This document shows positions 5,562 to 15,074 of a stretch of DNA of 64,000 nt, piece after piece; the stretch's first letter is position 1; every line of letters begins with the position of its first letter. The stretch is from the NCBI RefSeq assembly GCF_001441535.1, contig NZ_LMAU01000002.1, positions 558,001 to 622,000 on the forward strand. Direction: 5' to 3'. This stretch comes from Tsuneonella troitsensis. Lineage in GTDB: Bacteria > Pseudomonadota > Alphaproteobacteria > Sphingomonadales > Sphingomonadaceae. A program made the translations under genes and the position numbers. The notes below the pieces were generated by a model. It ran no database searches, was not told the DNA's origin, and worked only from the letters and a program-made list of their open reading frames with translations.

Positions 5562-8500
5562 TCAGTGCCGATGCGCCGGTTCGCTGGGTTTTCCAGCAGC
5601 CCAATCGCTGCTTCCCTCCCACCAGTATGGCGCGCGGCGGCGATCGCCGGTCACCTGTTCGTTCAACGTCGCCGCATCGTAGAGCCGCCCGCCGAGCATC
5701 ACGCGCGACACCTTTTCGGTGTTGCGAATATTCTCGAGCGGATTGGCGTCTAGAACGACCAGATCGGCAAGCTTCCCGGCTTCCAGAGTTCCGAGATCGC
5801 GGGCCATGCCAAGCGTCTTGGCAGGCATGAACGTCGCGGCCTGCAAGGCCTGCAACGGCGTCCATCCACCCTTCACGAAGCTCCACATTTCCCAGTGAGC
5901 GCCGATGCCATCCTGCTGGCCATGCGCGCCGATATTCACCTGGATACCGCGATCGGCCAGCTTGCGCGCCTCGCGTGCCGCCCACGTATCGGCGTAGTCA
6001 TCTTCGGGCGCAATTTCGCGCCGAGCGCCTGCTGCTGCCAGCGTGCCCGGGGGAATGTGCGCCATGAGCAACGGGTGTTCCCACAGGTTCGTACGGGCTC
6101 GCCAATAGGGGTCGGCACCGGGCCCGCCATAAGCCACCACGAGCGTCGGCGTGTAGTTCACCCCCGTCTGCGACCAGAACTGCAGGACATCCTTATAGAA
6201 GACGCTTCCGGGGACGTTGTGTTCGACCGTGGCATTTCCGTCCTGGATCAGGCTCATGTCCATGTTGAACAGCGATCCGCCCTCCGGAACGACCAGCATG
6301 TTTTCCGCCTGGGCGGCGCTGACGACCATCTGGCGCTGCTCGCGCCGCGGCTGGTTGTAGTTCTTCACGCTCATCGCGCCCTGCGCCTTCAGACGGCGGA
6401 CGTGGGCCAGCGCGTCGTCGAGCTTGCCGATCTCGGCGAAGCGGCCTGCAGCCTTGGCGCCATAGACGATCTCGCCGGTCGAGAAGATGCGCGGCGCAAG
6501 GATCAGTCCGGCTCGCTGCATTTCGCTCGCGGCGAATATCTCGATCGCGCTGCTGGACGGATCGTGGATCGTGGTCGTGCCCAGCGCGAGATTGGCCATC
6601 GCCGACCAATTCTGCTGCGGCACCAGGCCGTTCACGCCTTGCGGTCCGTGCGCGTGCGCGTCGATGAACCCGGGAACGATCGTCTTTCCGCTGAGGTCGA
6701 CGGCGGGCACGCCTGCAGGGACAACGACGTCTGCTCGCGGTCCGACTGCGGTGATGCGATCTCCGCTCACGAGGATGACGCCGTCCTCGATGATCCCGCC
6801 ATCTTCACCGCGCATCGTGACAATCCTCGCGCCGGTCAACGCGACTGTCCCCGCCGTGTGGTCCGCGCGCACCGTCCGGGACAGGTCGAGGCCGGCATCC
6901 GGATACTTGTATTCGCCGTTGAAAAGGCTCCCGGTGTCGGCGCTGTAAAGGACCGGCCCGATGCTCCAGTGCGCGCGGCGCCCGCCGTCAGAGAAATGGA
7001 TGAAGTCGCCGCCGCCCTGGCTGAGGCGGACAGCGGGCAGCGCGCCCTTGTCGGTCGCCGCGGTTACGTCCTGCGAACCGGGCAGCAGCGGCATCAGGTG
7101 CGCTTCGTAGTTCTGCCGGAAAGCGACGTACTGACCGTCCGGCGAGACCTCGAAACCGCTCGTCAGGTCGCCCGAGGCATGGGTACGCCGGGCTTCTCCG
7201 GAGAGATCGGTGCTGAACAGCTGCAACTTGTCACCCGACCGGCCGCTCATGAACACCCTGTCGGAACTTGCGCCGAACTGCGGATTACCACCGCCGCGCT
7301 CGACCAGCTGTGGTTTGCCGCCGCCCGAGGGGACCATGTAGGTGCCCCCTTCGCGGTTCCAGCGATCGGCGGTGAGCCCGCCTCCCGATCCCGCCTCGAA
7401 CACGATGATCTTGCCATCGGGGGACAGGCGCGGACTGGAATAATGCCCCGGTTCGGTCGTTACCGGGCGCGCCGTGCCGCCGCTGGCGGGCACCGTCATG
7501 ACCCGGCCCAGTTCCTGGTCGGTCCAATCGACGAACACGATCGAGTTTCCGTCGCGAGACCAGCTGGGCCAGGCTTCGAACCGATCGGCGGCCGTGCGGG
7601 TAAGCCGCCGGGGCTCTCCACCGTTGGCCGACTTGACCCACAGCTTGCCCAGCGATTCGAACACGACCTGGCGCCCGTCGGGAGAGACCTGGGCCCACCG
7701 CACCATCTTGGTCTGGAAGGTGTCGCGCGCGACCTCGATTTCCGGATGAAGCGATTGCGCGACAGTGCGGTCGTCCGCGATCGAGAACGGAATGTCGCGC
7801 GCCTCTCCGCCGCGTACCGGGACTCGCCGGATCTTTCCGCCGCTCCACAGCACGATCTCGTTGCTGTCCGCGGTCCAGTCCATGTTCGGATAGACGCCCG
7901 TGACGGCCCACGTCTCCTGCATGTCCTGGTCGGGCAGGTCCATCAGCTTGCGTTCGTTGCCGCTCGCCAGATCGCGCACATACAGCTTGGACTTGGCCCG
8001 CTCGCGGCGAACGAAAGCCAGGTATTTCCCGTCAGGTGAAGGATTGGGCCGCACCGCGCCGCCGTTCCCGCCGGTCACGCGGCGCGTCTCGCCCGTCTCC
8101 AGTTCGTAGCGCTCGATCGCGAACAGGCCGCGATTGGAATCCTGGGCATACTGGAACGTTGCGCCCGGCGTGATGTCGCGGCTGAAATAAATGTGCTTGC
8201 CATCGGGCGCGAAGGTCGGCTCGCCCAGTTCCTTCTGGTGCCGTTCGTCCACGCGCTTGATCAGCTGGACGCCGCTGCCCCCGTCGACATGATATAGCCA
8301 CACCTCGCCGGTCCCCAGCGACCTGGCGGTGGTGAAATGCTTCTTCGCCACGATGTAGCGGCCGTCGGGGCTCCAGCTAGGCTGGTTGAGGAGGCGGAAG
8401 TCTTCCTTCGTCAGCTGCTTCCTGTCCGAGCCATCGGCGCGCATGATCCAGATATTGTCGCCGCCGCCCCGGTCCGAAACGAATGCGATCCGGGTGCCGT

Positions 8501-8876
8501 CCGGCGACCAGCGCGGCTGCTGATCGTAAGCCATGCCTTCGGCGATACGGGTCGGTGTTCCGCCCGAAATCGGCATGACGTAGATATCGCCGAGCATGTC
8601 GAACGCGATGCGCGTGCCGTCGGGCGACACGTCCACGTTCATCCACGTGCCTTCGCTCGTGTCGATCGACACCTTGCGCAAGGTGAGCCCTTGCGGTGCG
8701 TCCACGCTCCAGGCCGAAGCGGCTTTCGCAGCGGCGGGATCCGCACCCGAATTCGCCGGCGGTTGATGCTGGGAGGCCGCTTCGCTCGGCGAGGCTTCGA
8801 CCGGCGGTGCCTCCTGCGCGGAAACAATGGCGGAACCCGCCAGCAAGACGCAAACGAACGGAAGCTTCGACAGCAT
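5562..8876 (-). CDS. Secreted TolB-like beta-propeller/amidohydrolase fusion protein
   Basis: This large exported protein (1104 aa) starts with a signal peptide (MLSKLPFVCVLLAGSAIVSA) and an alanine/proline linker. The first half is a chain of WD40-like PD40 repeats (SPDGTRIAF, SPDGRYIVAKK, SPDGKIIVFE and others), as in TolB and DPP-IV-type proteins. The second half is a metal-dependent amidohydrolase: the metal-binding HxH appears in GFIDAHAHGP, followed by TVEHN, NIGAHGQ and a C-terminal KLADLVVLDANPLENI segment typical of imidazolonepropionase/prolidase-like hydrolases. It probably degrades peptides or modified amino acids in the periplasm; the substrate is unknown. It is monocistronic. 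Confidence 0.88.
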   Translation of the reverse strand: MLSKLPFVCVLLAGSAIVSAQEAPPVEASPSEAASQHQPPANSGADPAAAKAASAWSVDAPQGLTLRKVSIDTSEGTWMNVDVSPDGTRIAFDMLGDIYVMPISGGTPTRIAEGMAYDQQPRWSPDGTRIAFVSDRGGGDNIWIMRADGSDRKQLTKEDFRLLNQPSWSPDGRYIVAKKHFTTARSLGTGEVWLYHVDGGSGVQLIKRVDERHQKELGEPTFAPDGKHIYFSRDITPGATFQYAQDSNRGLFAIERYELETGETRRVTGGNGGAVRPNPSPDGKYLAFVRRERAKSKLYVRDLASGNERKLMDLPDQDMQETWAVTGVYPNMDWTADSNEIVLWSGGKIRRVPVRGGEARDIPFSIADDRTVAQSLHPEIEVARDTFQTKMVRWAQVSPDGRQVVFESLGKLWVKSANGGEPRRLTRTAADRFEAWPSWSRDGNSIVFVDWTDQELGRVMTVPASGGTARPVTTEPGHYSSPRLSPDGKIIVFEAGSGGGLTADRWNREGGTYMVPSGGGKPQLVERGGGNPQFGASSDRVFMSGRSGDKLQLFSTDLSGEARRTHASGDLTSGFEVSPDGQYVAFRQNYEAHLMPLLPGSQDVTAATDKGALPAVRLSQGGGDFIHFSDGGRRAHWSIGPVLYSADTGSLFNGEYKYPDAGLDLSRTVRADHTAGTVALTGARIVTMRGEDGGIIEDGVILVSGDRITAVGPRADVVVPAGVPAVDLSGKTIVPGFIDAHAHGPQGVNGLVPQQNWSAMANLALGTTTIHDPSSSAIEIFAASEMQRAGLILAPRIFSTGEIVYGAKAAGRFAEIGKLDDALAHVRRLKAQGAMSVKNYNQPRREQRQMVVSAAQAENMLVVPEGGSLFNMDMSLIQDGNATVEHNVPGSVFYKDVLQFWSQTGVNYTPTLVVAYGGPGADPYWRARTNLWEHPLLMAHIPPGTLAAAGARREIAPEDDYADTWAAREARKLADRGIQVNIGAHGQQDGIGAHWEMWSFVKGGWTPLQALQAATFMPAKTLGMARDLGTLEAGKLADLVVLDANPLENIRNTEKVSRVMLGGRLYDAATLNEQVTGDRRRAPYWWEGSSDWAAGKPSEPAHRH

Positions 8877-9056
8877 TCAGACTCTCTCGATGTGGCGGAG
8901 GGCGCCCCCCCTGTGTCCCTTGACCGGAGGGATGGCGGAACGAGAGTTCGAACGCAAGGTGCTCCGACCTGCCTGTGTTTAGGTCTTCGGGGGAGTGGCG
9001 AACGACACCATTTGGTGTGGATGCGCGTGACTCGCATTCAATGATCGGAAGGTGGC

Positions 9057-9147
9057 TGGCGGAGCGGGAGGGATTCGAACCCTCGATACGCTTTTGACGT
9101 ATACTCACTTTCCAGGCGAGCGCCTTCGACCACTCGGCCACCGCTCC
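9057..9147 (-). tRNA. tRNA-Ser (anticodon GGA)
   Basis: On the minus strand the gene shows the acceptor stem GGAGCGG/CCGCTCC, the D arm TGGCCGAGTGG, an anticodon arm with loop CTGGAAA (anticodon GGA), the long class II variable arm TATACGTCAAAAGCGTAT, and a T arm ending in an encoded GCCA. The length of 91 bases and the long variable arm fit tRNA-Ser. Confidence 0.95.
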
Positions 9148-9223
9148 GCATGCACTGGAAGCGCGCCCCTAGCCATGTGTGCCGATGGTGACAAGCGTGC
9201 CACGACCAATCATATGCCGCCCA

Positions 9224-9625
9224 ATGAAACGCACGTTCGGAGCGCCGCCATCCCCTGCCGAATTCGAAGCGATGGCGTTTGCCGCGCTGGAACGGCTCCC
9301 GGCCGAATTTGCAGCCCACATCGGCGATGTCGTGATGAGCGTGGAGGAATTCGCCGACGAGGAAACGCTGGCGCAAATGGGCATCCAGGATCCGTTCGAG
9401 CTGACCGGATTGTTCGAGGGTATCGGCATGACCGATCAGTCGATTTCGGACAGCGGGCAGATGCCTAACCGGGTGCGCCTGTTTCGCCAGCCTATCCTCG
9501 ACGAATGGGTGGCAGACGGACACGATCTCGAACACCTGATCGCGCACGTGGTGATCCACGAAATCGGCCATCACTTCGGCTTGAGCGATGACGACATGCA
9601 TGCTCTCGAGAATGCCGCGGACTGA
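9224..9625 (+). CDS. Zincin-like metallopeptidase family protein (DUF1025 type)
   Basis: The 133-residue protein contains the zinc-protease motif HEIGH at 112-116 (in VVIHEIGHHFGLSDDDMH), with the third ligand probably in the trailing acidic histidine segment. Length and layout fit the small PF06262 family found next to housekeeping genes; its substrate is not established. I chose the ATG at 9224 (MKRTFGAPPSPAEFEAMA) because family members start in this way. An upstream in-frame ATG at 9179 would add 15 unlikely residues that begin just past the tRNA. It lies divergent from tRNA-Ser. Confidence 0.82.
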   Translation: MKRTFGAPPSPAEFEAMAFAALERLPAEFAAHIGDVVMSVEEFADEETLAQMGIQDPFELTGLFEGIGMTDQSISDSGQMPNRVRLFRQPILDEWVADGHDLEHLIAHVVIHEIGHHFGLSDDDMHALENAAD

Positions 9626-9662
9626 CCCTTGCTTTGCGCCCAGCGCGTGGCACAACGCTTGG

Positions 9663-10580
9663 ATGATCAAACATTTCGCCCTCGTCGCCGCCCTTGCCGC
9701 TTCACCAGTTGGCGCCCAGCAGGAAGCCCCTGTTCCACCCTCGCCCGGCGAGATCGTGGCCGCCGCCGCGGCCGGCGAATGGATGCGGATTGCGCCTCAG
9801 GACTTGCTGGTCATGGACCTCGCGCCCGACCGCGACGGGAAAGCGCGACGGGTTGTCATCCAGCTCATGCCGCCACCGTTCAGCCAACCGTGGATCGCGA
9901 ACATTCGCACTTTGGCGAAGGCAGGATGGTGGAACGGCCTCGCGATCGTGCGGACCCAGGACAACTACGTCGTCCAGTGGGGCGATCCCGACGCCGAGGA
10001 TGCGGCGAGAGCCAGGGCGCTGCCGCAAGGTCTATCGAGAACAAATGAGGCGGATTACGTAACGACCCGAAAATCGGGTGATGCAACATGGTTCGAATGG
10101 GCCAACGGTCCTTACGCCAATCACCATGGCTTTTACCGCGGATGGCCGATCGGCTGGATGGCCGAAGCAAAGTGGCCGGTCCACTGCTACGGCTCGGTCG
10201 GTGTCGGTAGAAACATGCCGCCAGACGCCGGCTCGGGCGCCGAACTCTACACGGTCATCGGTCATGCGCCGCGCCACCTAGACCGCAACATCGCGCTGGT
10301 GGGACGAGTGATCGAGGGGATCGAGCACCTGTCCACTTTGCCCCGCGGCACGGAAGCGCTGGGGTTCTACGGGACGCCCGATGAGCGAACGCCGATAGTA
10401 TCGATCCGTCTGGGCAGCGACATCGCGGATTTGCCCCCCTACGAATACCTGTCTACCGACAGCACGACTTTCACCCGCTATGCCGATGCGAGGGCCAACC
10501 GCAGAGACCCCTTCTTCATCGTTCCGGCGGGCGGCGCGGACATATGCAACATACCCGTGCCCGTTCGCCGGGCTCCCTAG
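9663..10580 (+). CDS. Periplasmic cyclophilin-type peptidylprolyl isomerase
   Basis: This 305-residue protein starts with a signal peptide (MIKHFALVAALAASPVGAQQ), so the ATG at 9663 is preferred over an upstream one at 9588 inside the previous gene. The body has cyclophilin-like segments: NGLAIVRTQDNYVVQWGDPD near the start of the fold, ELYTVIGHAPRHLDRNIALVGRV near the end, and GTPDERTPI. It would catalyse cis-trans proline isomerisation of exported proteins. The active-site residues of standard cyclophilins are poorly conserved, so activity is uncertain. It converges with trmL and the two ends overlap by 4 bp. Confidence 0.78.
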   Translation: MIKHFALVAALAASPVGAQQEAPVPPSPGEIVAAAAAGEWMRIAPQDLLVMDLAPDRDGKARRVVIQLMPPPFSQPWIANIRTLAKAGWWNGLAIVRTQDNYVVQWGDPDAEDAARARALPQGLSRTNEADYVTTRKSGDATWFEWANGPYANHHGFYRGWPIGWMAEAKWPVHCYGSVGVGRNMPPDAGSGAELYTVIGHAPRHLDRNIALVGRVIEGIEHLSTLPRGTEALGFYGTPDERTPIVSIRLGSDIADLPPYEYLSTDSTTFTRYADARANRRDPFFIVPAGGADICNIPVPVRRAP

Positions 10581-11029
10581 GCGCCAAGCCCACCGGTCTG
10601 GCGGAGCGCCTCGCCGACCGAGAGCGCGGCGGATGTCGCAAGGTTCATGGATCGCACGGCAGGCCGCATGGGAATGCGGAGCTTCTCATGGCTTGCATCG
10701 CGGACCATATCGGGCACGCCCGCACTTTCCTTGCCGAACAGCAGGACGTCGTCCTGAGAGAACGCGAAGTCGTAGAGCGATTGCGTTGCTTTGGTAGTGA
10801 ACAGCACCAGACGGGCATTGCCGACGGTCCCGGCGAACGCATCCCAACCGGCGTGGCGCGCTACGTCGACATGATCGATGTAATCCATCGCGGTCCGGCG
10901 CACCCGCCGGTCATCCCACTCGAAGCCCATCGGCTCGATCAGGTCGACAGCGACGCCCATGCACGCGCCCAGCCGCAAGACCGCGCCGACGTTTCCGGCG
11001 ATTTCGGGTTCGTAGAGAGCCAGTCGCAT
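10577..11029 (-). CDS. trmL: tRNA (cytidine(34)-2'-O)-methyltransferase
   Basis: The protein (150 aa) is a SPOUT/TrmD-fold methyltransferase that methylates the wobble ribose of tRNA-Leu. It has the three family motifs: an N-terminal LYEPEIAGNVGAVLRL, LLFGKESAGVPD in the middle and the C-terminal IPMRPAVRSMNLATSAALSVGEALRQ that builds the knotted SAM site. The length equals the usual minimal TrmL. It lies 18 bases downstream of the VOC gene on the same strand, which itself overlaps rsh, so the three genes may be cotranscribed. Confidence 0.92.
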   Translation of the reverse strand: MRLALYEPEIAGNVGAVLRLGACMGVAVDLIEPMGFEWDDRRVRRTAMDYIDHVDVARHAGWDAFAGTVGNARLVLFTTKATQSLYDFAFSQDDVLLFGKESAGVPDMVRDASHEKLRIPMRPAVRSMNLATSAALSVGEALRQTGGLGA

Positions 11030-11046
11030 TGCGCTTGAGCGGACCT

Positions 11047-11418
11047 TCAGAGTCGCTGCATCAGCTCGATGCGATTGCCGAATGGATCGGCAATATCGCC
11101 GCGCTCGTATCCGTCGATCGGTTTGCCGTTGGCAAACGCGACGCCCGCGGCTGCGAGGCGCATTCTCGTCGCCTCCAGATCACGCACGAGGAATGCCGGA
11201 TGCGCCTTGGACGCGGGCCTGAAATCCGCATCCACGCCGAGGTGTATCGACACCCCGCCGCCCTCGAACCAGCAGCCGCCTCGCGCCGCGAGGTCGGCAG
11301 GCTTGGGAACTTCGGCTAGCCCGAGAACGCCGGCATAGAACGCGCGCGCACGATCCTCGCCTCCCGCAGGCATCGCCATCTGGACGTGGTCCAGCCCCTC
11401 GATCAGGCAATCGATCAC
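11047..11418 (-). CDS. VOC-superfamily (glyoxalase/dioxygenase-fold) protein
   Basis: The 123-residue protein starts at a GTG (11416-11418) that overlaps the stop of rsh in the form GTGA, so translation is coupled. It begins IEGLDHVQMAMP, with a histidine at the usual first metal position, contains GVSIHLGVD and ends DPFGNRIELMQ, all typical of the paired beta-alpha-beta-beta-beta VOC fold. Members include glyoxalases, antibiotic-binding proteins and ring-cleavage enzymes; the substrate is unknown. Coupling to rsh is notable but proves no shared function. Confidence 0.8.
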   Translation of the reverse strand: MIDCLIEGLDHVQMAMPAGGEDRARAFYAGVLGLAEVPKPADLAARGGCWFEGGGVSIHLGVDADFRPASKAHPAFLVRDLEATRMRLAAAGVAFANGKPIDGYERGDIADPFGNRIELMQRL

Positions 11419-13505
11419 AGGCGCTCGGCCTGGGCGACGGCGTCGCTGGCGCGCAGGGCGCTGAGGATGCGGGTGAGGTGCGCAAGGTCCGCGACATCGA
11501 GCTCGACGTCGTAGGTCGTGAACGGGTGATCGTTCTGCGTCTGGTCGAGCGCAACGACGTTGGCATGATTCTGCGCGAAGAGCCCGGCCATTTCGGCCAG
11601 TGTGCCCGGCCGGTCGTAAAGCGTCACCCGCAGCCGCCCGACCGCGCCCTGGCTTCGCTTGCCCCAATTGAGGTCGATCCAGTCCGCGTCGATCCCGCTC
11701 GCAAGTTCCAGGCAGTCGATCGTATGGACCTCCACCGGTGCATCGGTCTTGCGAAGGCCGACGATCCGATCGCCCGGGACCGGGTGGCAGCAATCGGCGA
11801 GGTGGAATCCGACCCCCGGGGTAAGGCCGCGGATCGAGATGGCCTTTTCCTGCCGTGGAACTTCGTCCGTCTCTCCGAGGTCGGAGGTGCTGCCGGGAAC
11901 CAGAGCCTCCATCACCGCGCGGTCGCCCAGCTTGTTGGCGCCGACCTGATACATCAACTCGTCTTCGTCCTCGAGATCGAGCCGCTTGACCGCTTCGCGG
12001 ATCGCCTTCTTGCCGATCTTGGCGGGCAGCCGCGCGGCGATCTCGTCGAACAGCTTTCGGCCCAAGGTTGCGACTTCGTCGCGCTCCTTCAGGCGCACGG
12101 CACGACGGATCGATGCGCGCGCCTTGCCCGTGGTTACGAAGCCGAGCCAGCTCATTTGCGGTTCGGCGTTCTTGCCCTTGATGATCTCGACGACGTCACC
12201 GTTGTTGAGCACCGTCCGCAGCGGCATGTGTCGGCCGTTGATCTTCGCGCCGACCGTCTGCGCGCCGAGATCGGTGTGCACCGCGAAGGCGAAATCCACC
12301 GGCGTCGCCCCCTTCGGCAGCTGGAACAGTGCACCCTTGGGCGTGAAGGCAAAAATCCGGTCCTGGTAGATCGCGAGACGGGTATGCTCGAGCAGTTCTT
12401 CGGCATCGTGACTGGCATTGACGATTTCGATCAGGTCTCGCAGCCAGCCGACTTGCCCGTCCGGTCGTTCGCCCTGCTTGTAGGCCCAATGCGCGGCAAG
12501 GCCGAATTCGTTGGTCCGATGCATCTGCTTCGTGCGGATCTGCACCTCCACCCGCATCGAATTCTCGTAGATCAGGCTTGTGTGCAGCGACCGGTAACCG
12601 TTGGTTTTGGGCGTCGAGATGTAATCCTTGAACTTGCCGGGGATGAATTGCCAGGTCGTGTGCAGCACGCCGAGCGCGCGATAGCAGTCGGCGTCGTTCT
12701 GGGCGATCACGCGGAACGCCATGATGTCGGTCACCTGCTCGAAACTGACATGGCGCTCGGCCATCTTGCGCCAGATCGAATAGGGGTGCTTTTCCCGTCC
12801 GGAGACCTCGACGGTCAAGCCCGCCGCGGCAAGCGCCTGCTTGATTGCCAAAGCGATCGCATCGACCTGTCCGCCGTCGGCAGAGCGTATCTGCGCGAGG
12901 CGGCCGGTGATCGTGCCGTAAGCTTCGGGCTCAATCTGCTCGAATGCGAGCATCTGCATCTCGCGCATGTACTCGTACATCCCAACCCGCTCGGCGAGCG
13001 GTGCGTAGATATCCATCGTTTCGCGGGCGATGCGCTGGCGCTTTTCTGGCGACTTTATGAAGTGCAGCGTGCGCATGTTGTGCAGCCGGTCACCCAACTT
13101 CACCAAGAGCACCCGGATATCCTCGCTCATGGCTAGAAGGAACTTGCGCAGGTTTTCCGCCGCACGCTCGTTCTCGGGCATCGCCTCGATCTTCGACAGC
13201 TTGGTGACGCCGTCGACCAGCCGCGCGACATCGGGGCCGAAAAGCTCTTCCACCTCCTCGATGGTCGCCAGCGTGTCCTCGACCGTGTCGTGGAGCAGCG
13301 CGGTGATGATCGTTTCCTGATCCAGCTTCAGGTCGGTCATCAGGCCCGCAACCTCGACCGGGTGGCTGAAATAGGGGTCGCCGCTCGCCCGCTTCTGCGT
13401 GCCATGCTTCTGGACCGTATAAACGTAGGCGCGGTTGAGCAGCGCCTCGTCGGCGTCCGGGTCGTATTCCTTGACCCGTTCCACTAGTTCGTACTGTCGC
13501 AGCAT
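11415..13505 (-). CDS. rsh: Bifunctional (p)ppGpp synthetase/hydrolase, RelA/SpoT homologue
   Basis: The 696-residue protein carries the full long-RSH layout. The N-terminal HD hydrolase has His48 and His72-Asp73 in LLHDTVEDT, the synthetase has TNGYRSLHTSLI, then come a TGS domain (FAFTPKGALFQLPKGATPVD), a helical part and a C-terminal ACT domain. The intact HDTVEDT motif suggests that it can both make and degrade the alarmone, as expected for the only RSH of an alphaproteobacterium. The start MLRQYELVERV at 13505 is preferred over an ATG 17 codons upstream. A perfect inverted repeat (13562-13582) lies in the divergent promoter shared with cydA. Confidence 0.95.
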   Translation of the reverse strand: MLRQYELVERVKEYDPDADEALLNRAYVYTVQKHGTQKRASGDPYFSHPVEVAGLMTDLKLDQETIITALLHDTVEDTLATIEEVEELFGPDVARLVDGVTKLSKIEAMPENERAAENLRKFLLAMSEDIRVLLVKLGDRLHNMRTLHFIKSPEKRQRIARETMDIYAPLAERVGMYEYMREMQMLAFEQIEPEAYGTITGRLAQIRSADGGQVDAIALAIKQALAAAGLTVEVSGREKHPYSIWRKMAERHVSFEQVTDIMAFRVIAQNDADCYRALGVLHTTWQFIPGKFKDYISTPKTNGYRSLHTSLIYENSMRVEVQIRTKQMHRTNEFGLAAHWAYKQGERPDGQVGWLRDLIEIVNASHDAEELLEHTRLAIYQDRIFAFTPKGALFQLPKGATPVDFAFAVHTDLGAQTVGAKINGRHMPLRTVLNNGDVVEIIKGKNAEPQMSWLGFVTTGKARASIRRAVRLKERDEVATLGRKLFDEIAARLPAKIGKKAIREAVKRLDLEDEDELMYQVGANKLGDRAVMEALVPGSTSDLGETDEVPRQEKAISIRGLTPGVGFHLADCCHPVPGDRIVGLRKTDAPVEVHTIDCLELASGIDADWIDLNWGKRSQGAVGRLRVTLYDRPGTLAEMAGLFAQNHANVVALDQTQNDHPFTTYDVELDVADLAHLTRILSALRASDAVAQAERL

Positions 13506-13561
13506 CTTGCCGCCACGATGTGCGGATTGTTCGGCGCGCGGCAAGTCTTTTCGCAATTGCA

Positions 13562-13582
13562 GCGTTGCATTCCTTGCAACGC
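13562..13582. promoter_or_regulatory. Inverted repeat in the rsh/cydA divergent promoter region
   Basis: GCGTTGCA at 13562-13569 and its perfect complement at 13575-13582 are separated by 5 bases. It lies 56 bp upstream of cydA and 57 bp from the rsh start, so it could bind a regulator of either gene. No FNR-type TTGAT-N4-ATCAA site was found here. Confidence 0.35.
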
Positions 13583-13637
13583 AGTGTGTGGAAACGCGGA
13601 TTGAGCGAAGCCCGACGACACGCCATACCTGCCGATC

Positions 13638-15074
13638 ATGCCGGACCTCGACGCGCTGCTTCTAGCCCGAATCCAGTTTGCCTTCACGGTGAGCTTCCAC
13701 TTCATCTTCCCGGCGTTCTCGATCGGCCTGGCAAGCTATCTGATGGTGCTCGAGGGGCTGTGGTTGAAGACCGGACAGCAGCGTTATCTCGACCTGTTCA
13801 AGTTCTGGCTGAAGATCTTCGCCGTCGCCTTCGCGATGGGCGTGGTGAGCGGGATCGTCATGTCCTACCAGTTCGGCACGAACTGGGCCGTATTCTCCGA
13901 CAAGGCCGGGCCAGTCATCGGACCTCTGATGGCCTATGAAGTGCTGACCGCATTCTTCCTGGAGGCGGGATTCCTGGGCGTCATGCTGTTCGGGATGAAG
14001 AAGGTCGGCAAGCGCCTGCACTTTGCCGCGACCTGCATGGTGGCACTCGGCACCTTCATCAGCGCGTTCTGGATTCTGTCGGTCAACAGCTGGATGCACA
14101 CGCCCACGGGGTATGAGATCGCCGCCAACGGCCAGTTCCTGCCGGGGCCGAGCTGGTGGGACATCGTCTTCAACCCCAGCTTTCCCTATCGCCTGCTCCA
14201 CACGATCACTGCGGCATACCTGACGACTGCATTCGTCGTCGGCGGGGTAGGTGCATGGCACCTGCTCAAGGATCGCACCCAGCCGCACGCGCGCACGATG
14301 TTCTCGATGGCGATGTGGATGGCGGCGCTGGTTGCCCCGTTGCAGATCGTTCTGGGCGACCTCCACGGCCTCAACACGCTCGAACACCAGCCGGCCAAGG
14401 TCATGGCGATGGAGGGGCATTACCAGAGCCATCCGGACGGCGCACCGCTGATCCTGTTCGGCATCCCCGACAGCGAAGCGGGCACGGTGCGTTACGCGAT
14501 AGAAATTCCCAAGGCGTCGAGCCTGATCCTCAAGCACGATCCGGATGCACCGCTCGACGGCCTCGATACCATACCGCCCGAAGACCACCCGCCTGTCGGA
14601 ATCGTCTTCTGGTCGTTCCGCATCATGGTGGGCATCGGCATGGCGATGCTCGCACTCGGCATGTGGAGCCTGTTCGCGCGTTGGCGCGGCAGGCTCTACG
14701 AGTCGAAAGGCCTGCACCGCGCCGCACTTGTCATGGCGCCATCCGGCTTCGTCGCGGTCCTTGCCGGCTGGATCACGACGGAGGTCGGTCGACAGCCCTG
14801 GACCATCCACGGCCTGCTCCGCACCGCCGACAGCGCCAGCCCGCTCGATGCCCCCGCCGTCGCGACTTCGCTGGCCGCTTTCGTGGTTGTGTACTTCGCC
14901 GTGTTCGGCGCGGGCGTGTGGTACATCCTGCGTCTTATGGCGGATGGAGTGCAGACCGGCGAAAGCGGACCGTCGAGCGGAGTGGCCGGACCGATCAGGG
15001 CGGCGGGCATCACACCCGCCGCGCAAGGGATGGACGCAGGCGATCCGCGCGAAGCGACGGAGACCGAGCGATGA
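13638..15074 (+). CDS. cydA: Cytochrome bd-type ubiquinol oxidase subunit I
   Basis: This integral membrane subunit (478 aa) oxidises ubiquinol and carries the haems of cytochrome bd. The N-terminus RIQFAFTVSFHFIFPAFSIGLASYL contains the conserved first haem-ligand histidine, and about nine hydrophobic helices follow. The quinol-binding loop is short and the next genes are cydB and a DUF2474 peptide, which together point to the cyanide-insensitive CIO subtype rather than E. coli CydAB. Its stop overlaps the cydB start (ATGA). It lets the cell respire at low oxygen or when haem-copper oxidases are inhibited. Confidence 0.94.
   Translation: MPDLDALLLARIQFAFTVSFHFIFPAFSIGLASYLMVLEGLWLKTGQQRYLDLFKFWLKIFAVAFAMGVVSGIVMSYQFGTNWAVFSDKAGPVIGPLMAYEVLTAFFLEAGFLGVMLFGMKKVGKRLHFAATCMVALGTFISAFWILSVNSWMHTPTGYEIAANGQFLPGPSWWDIVFNPSFPYRLLHTITAAYLTTAFVVGGVGAWHLLKDRTQPHARTMFSMAMWMAALVAPLQIVLGDLHGLNTLEHQPAKVMAMEGHYQSHPDGAPLILFGIPDSEAGTVRYAIEIPKASSLILKHDPDAPLDGLDTIPPEDHPPVGIVFWSFRIMVGIGMAMLALGMWSLFARWRGRLYESKGLHRAALVMAPSGFVAVLAGWITTEVGRQPWTIHGLLRTADSASPLDAPAVATSLAAFVVVYFAVFGAGVWYILRLMADGVQTGESGPSSGVAGPIRAAGITPAAQGMDAGDPREATETER

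Noticed and set aside
5895-8039. 714-codon plus-strand open frame antisense to the amidohydrolase
   Set aside because: It is a shadow of the real gene; the minus strand shows signal peptide, propeller repeats and metal-binding motifs.
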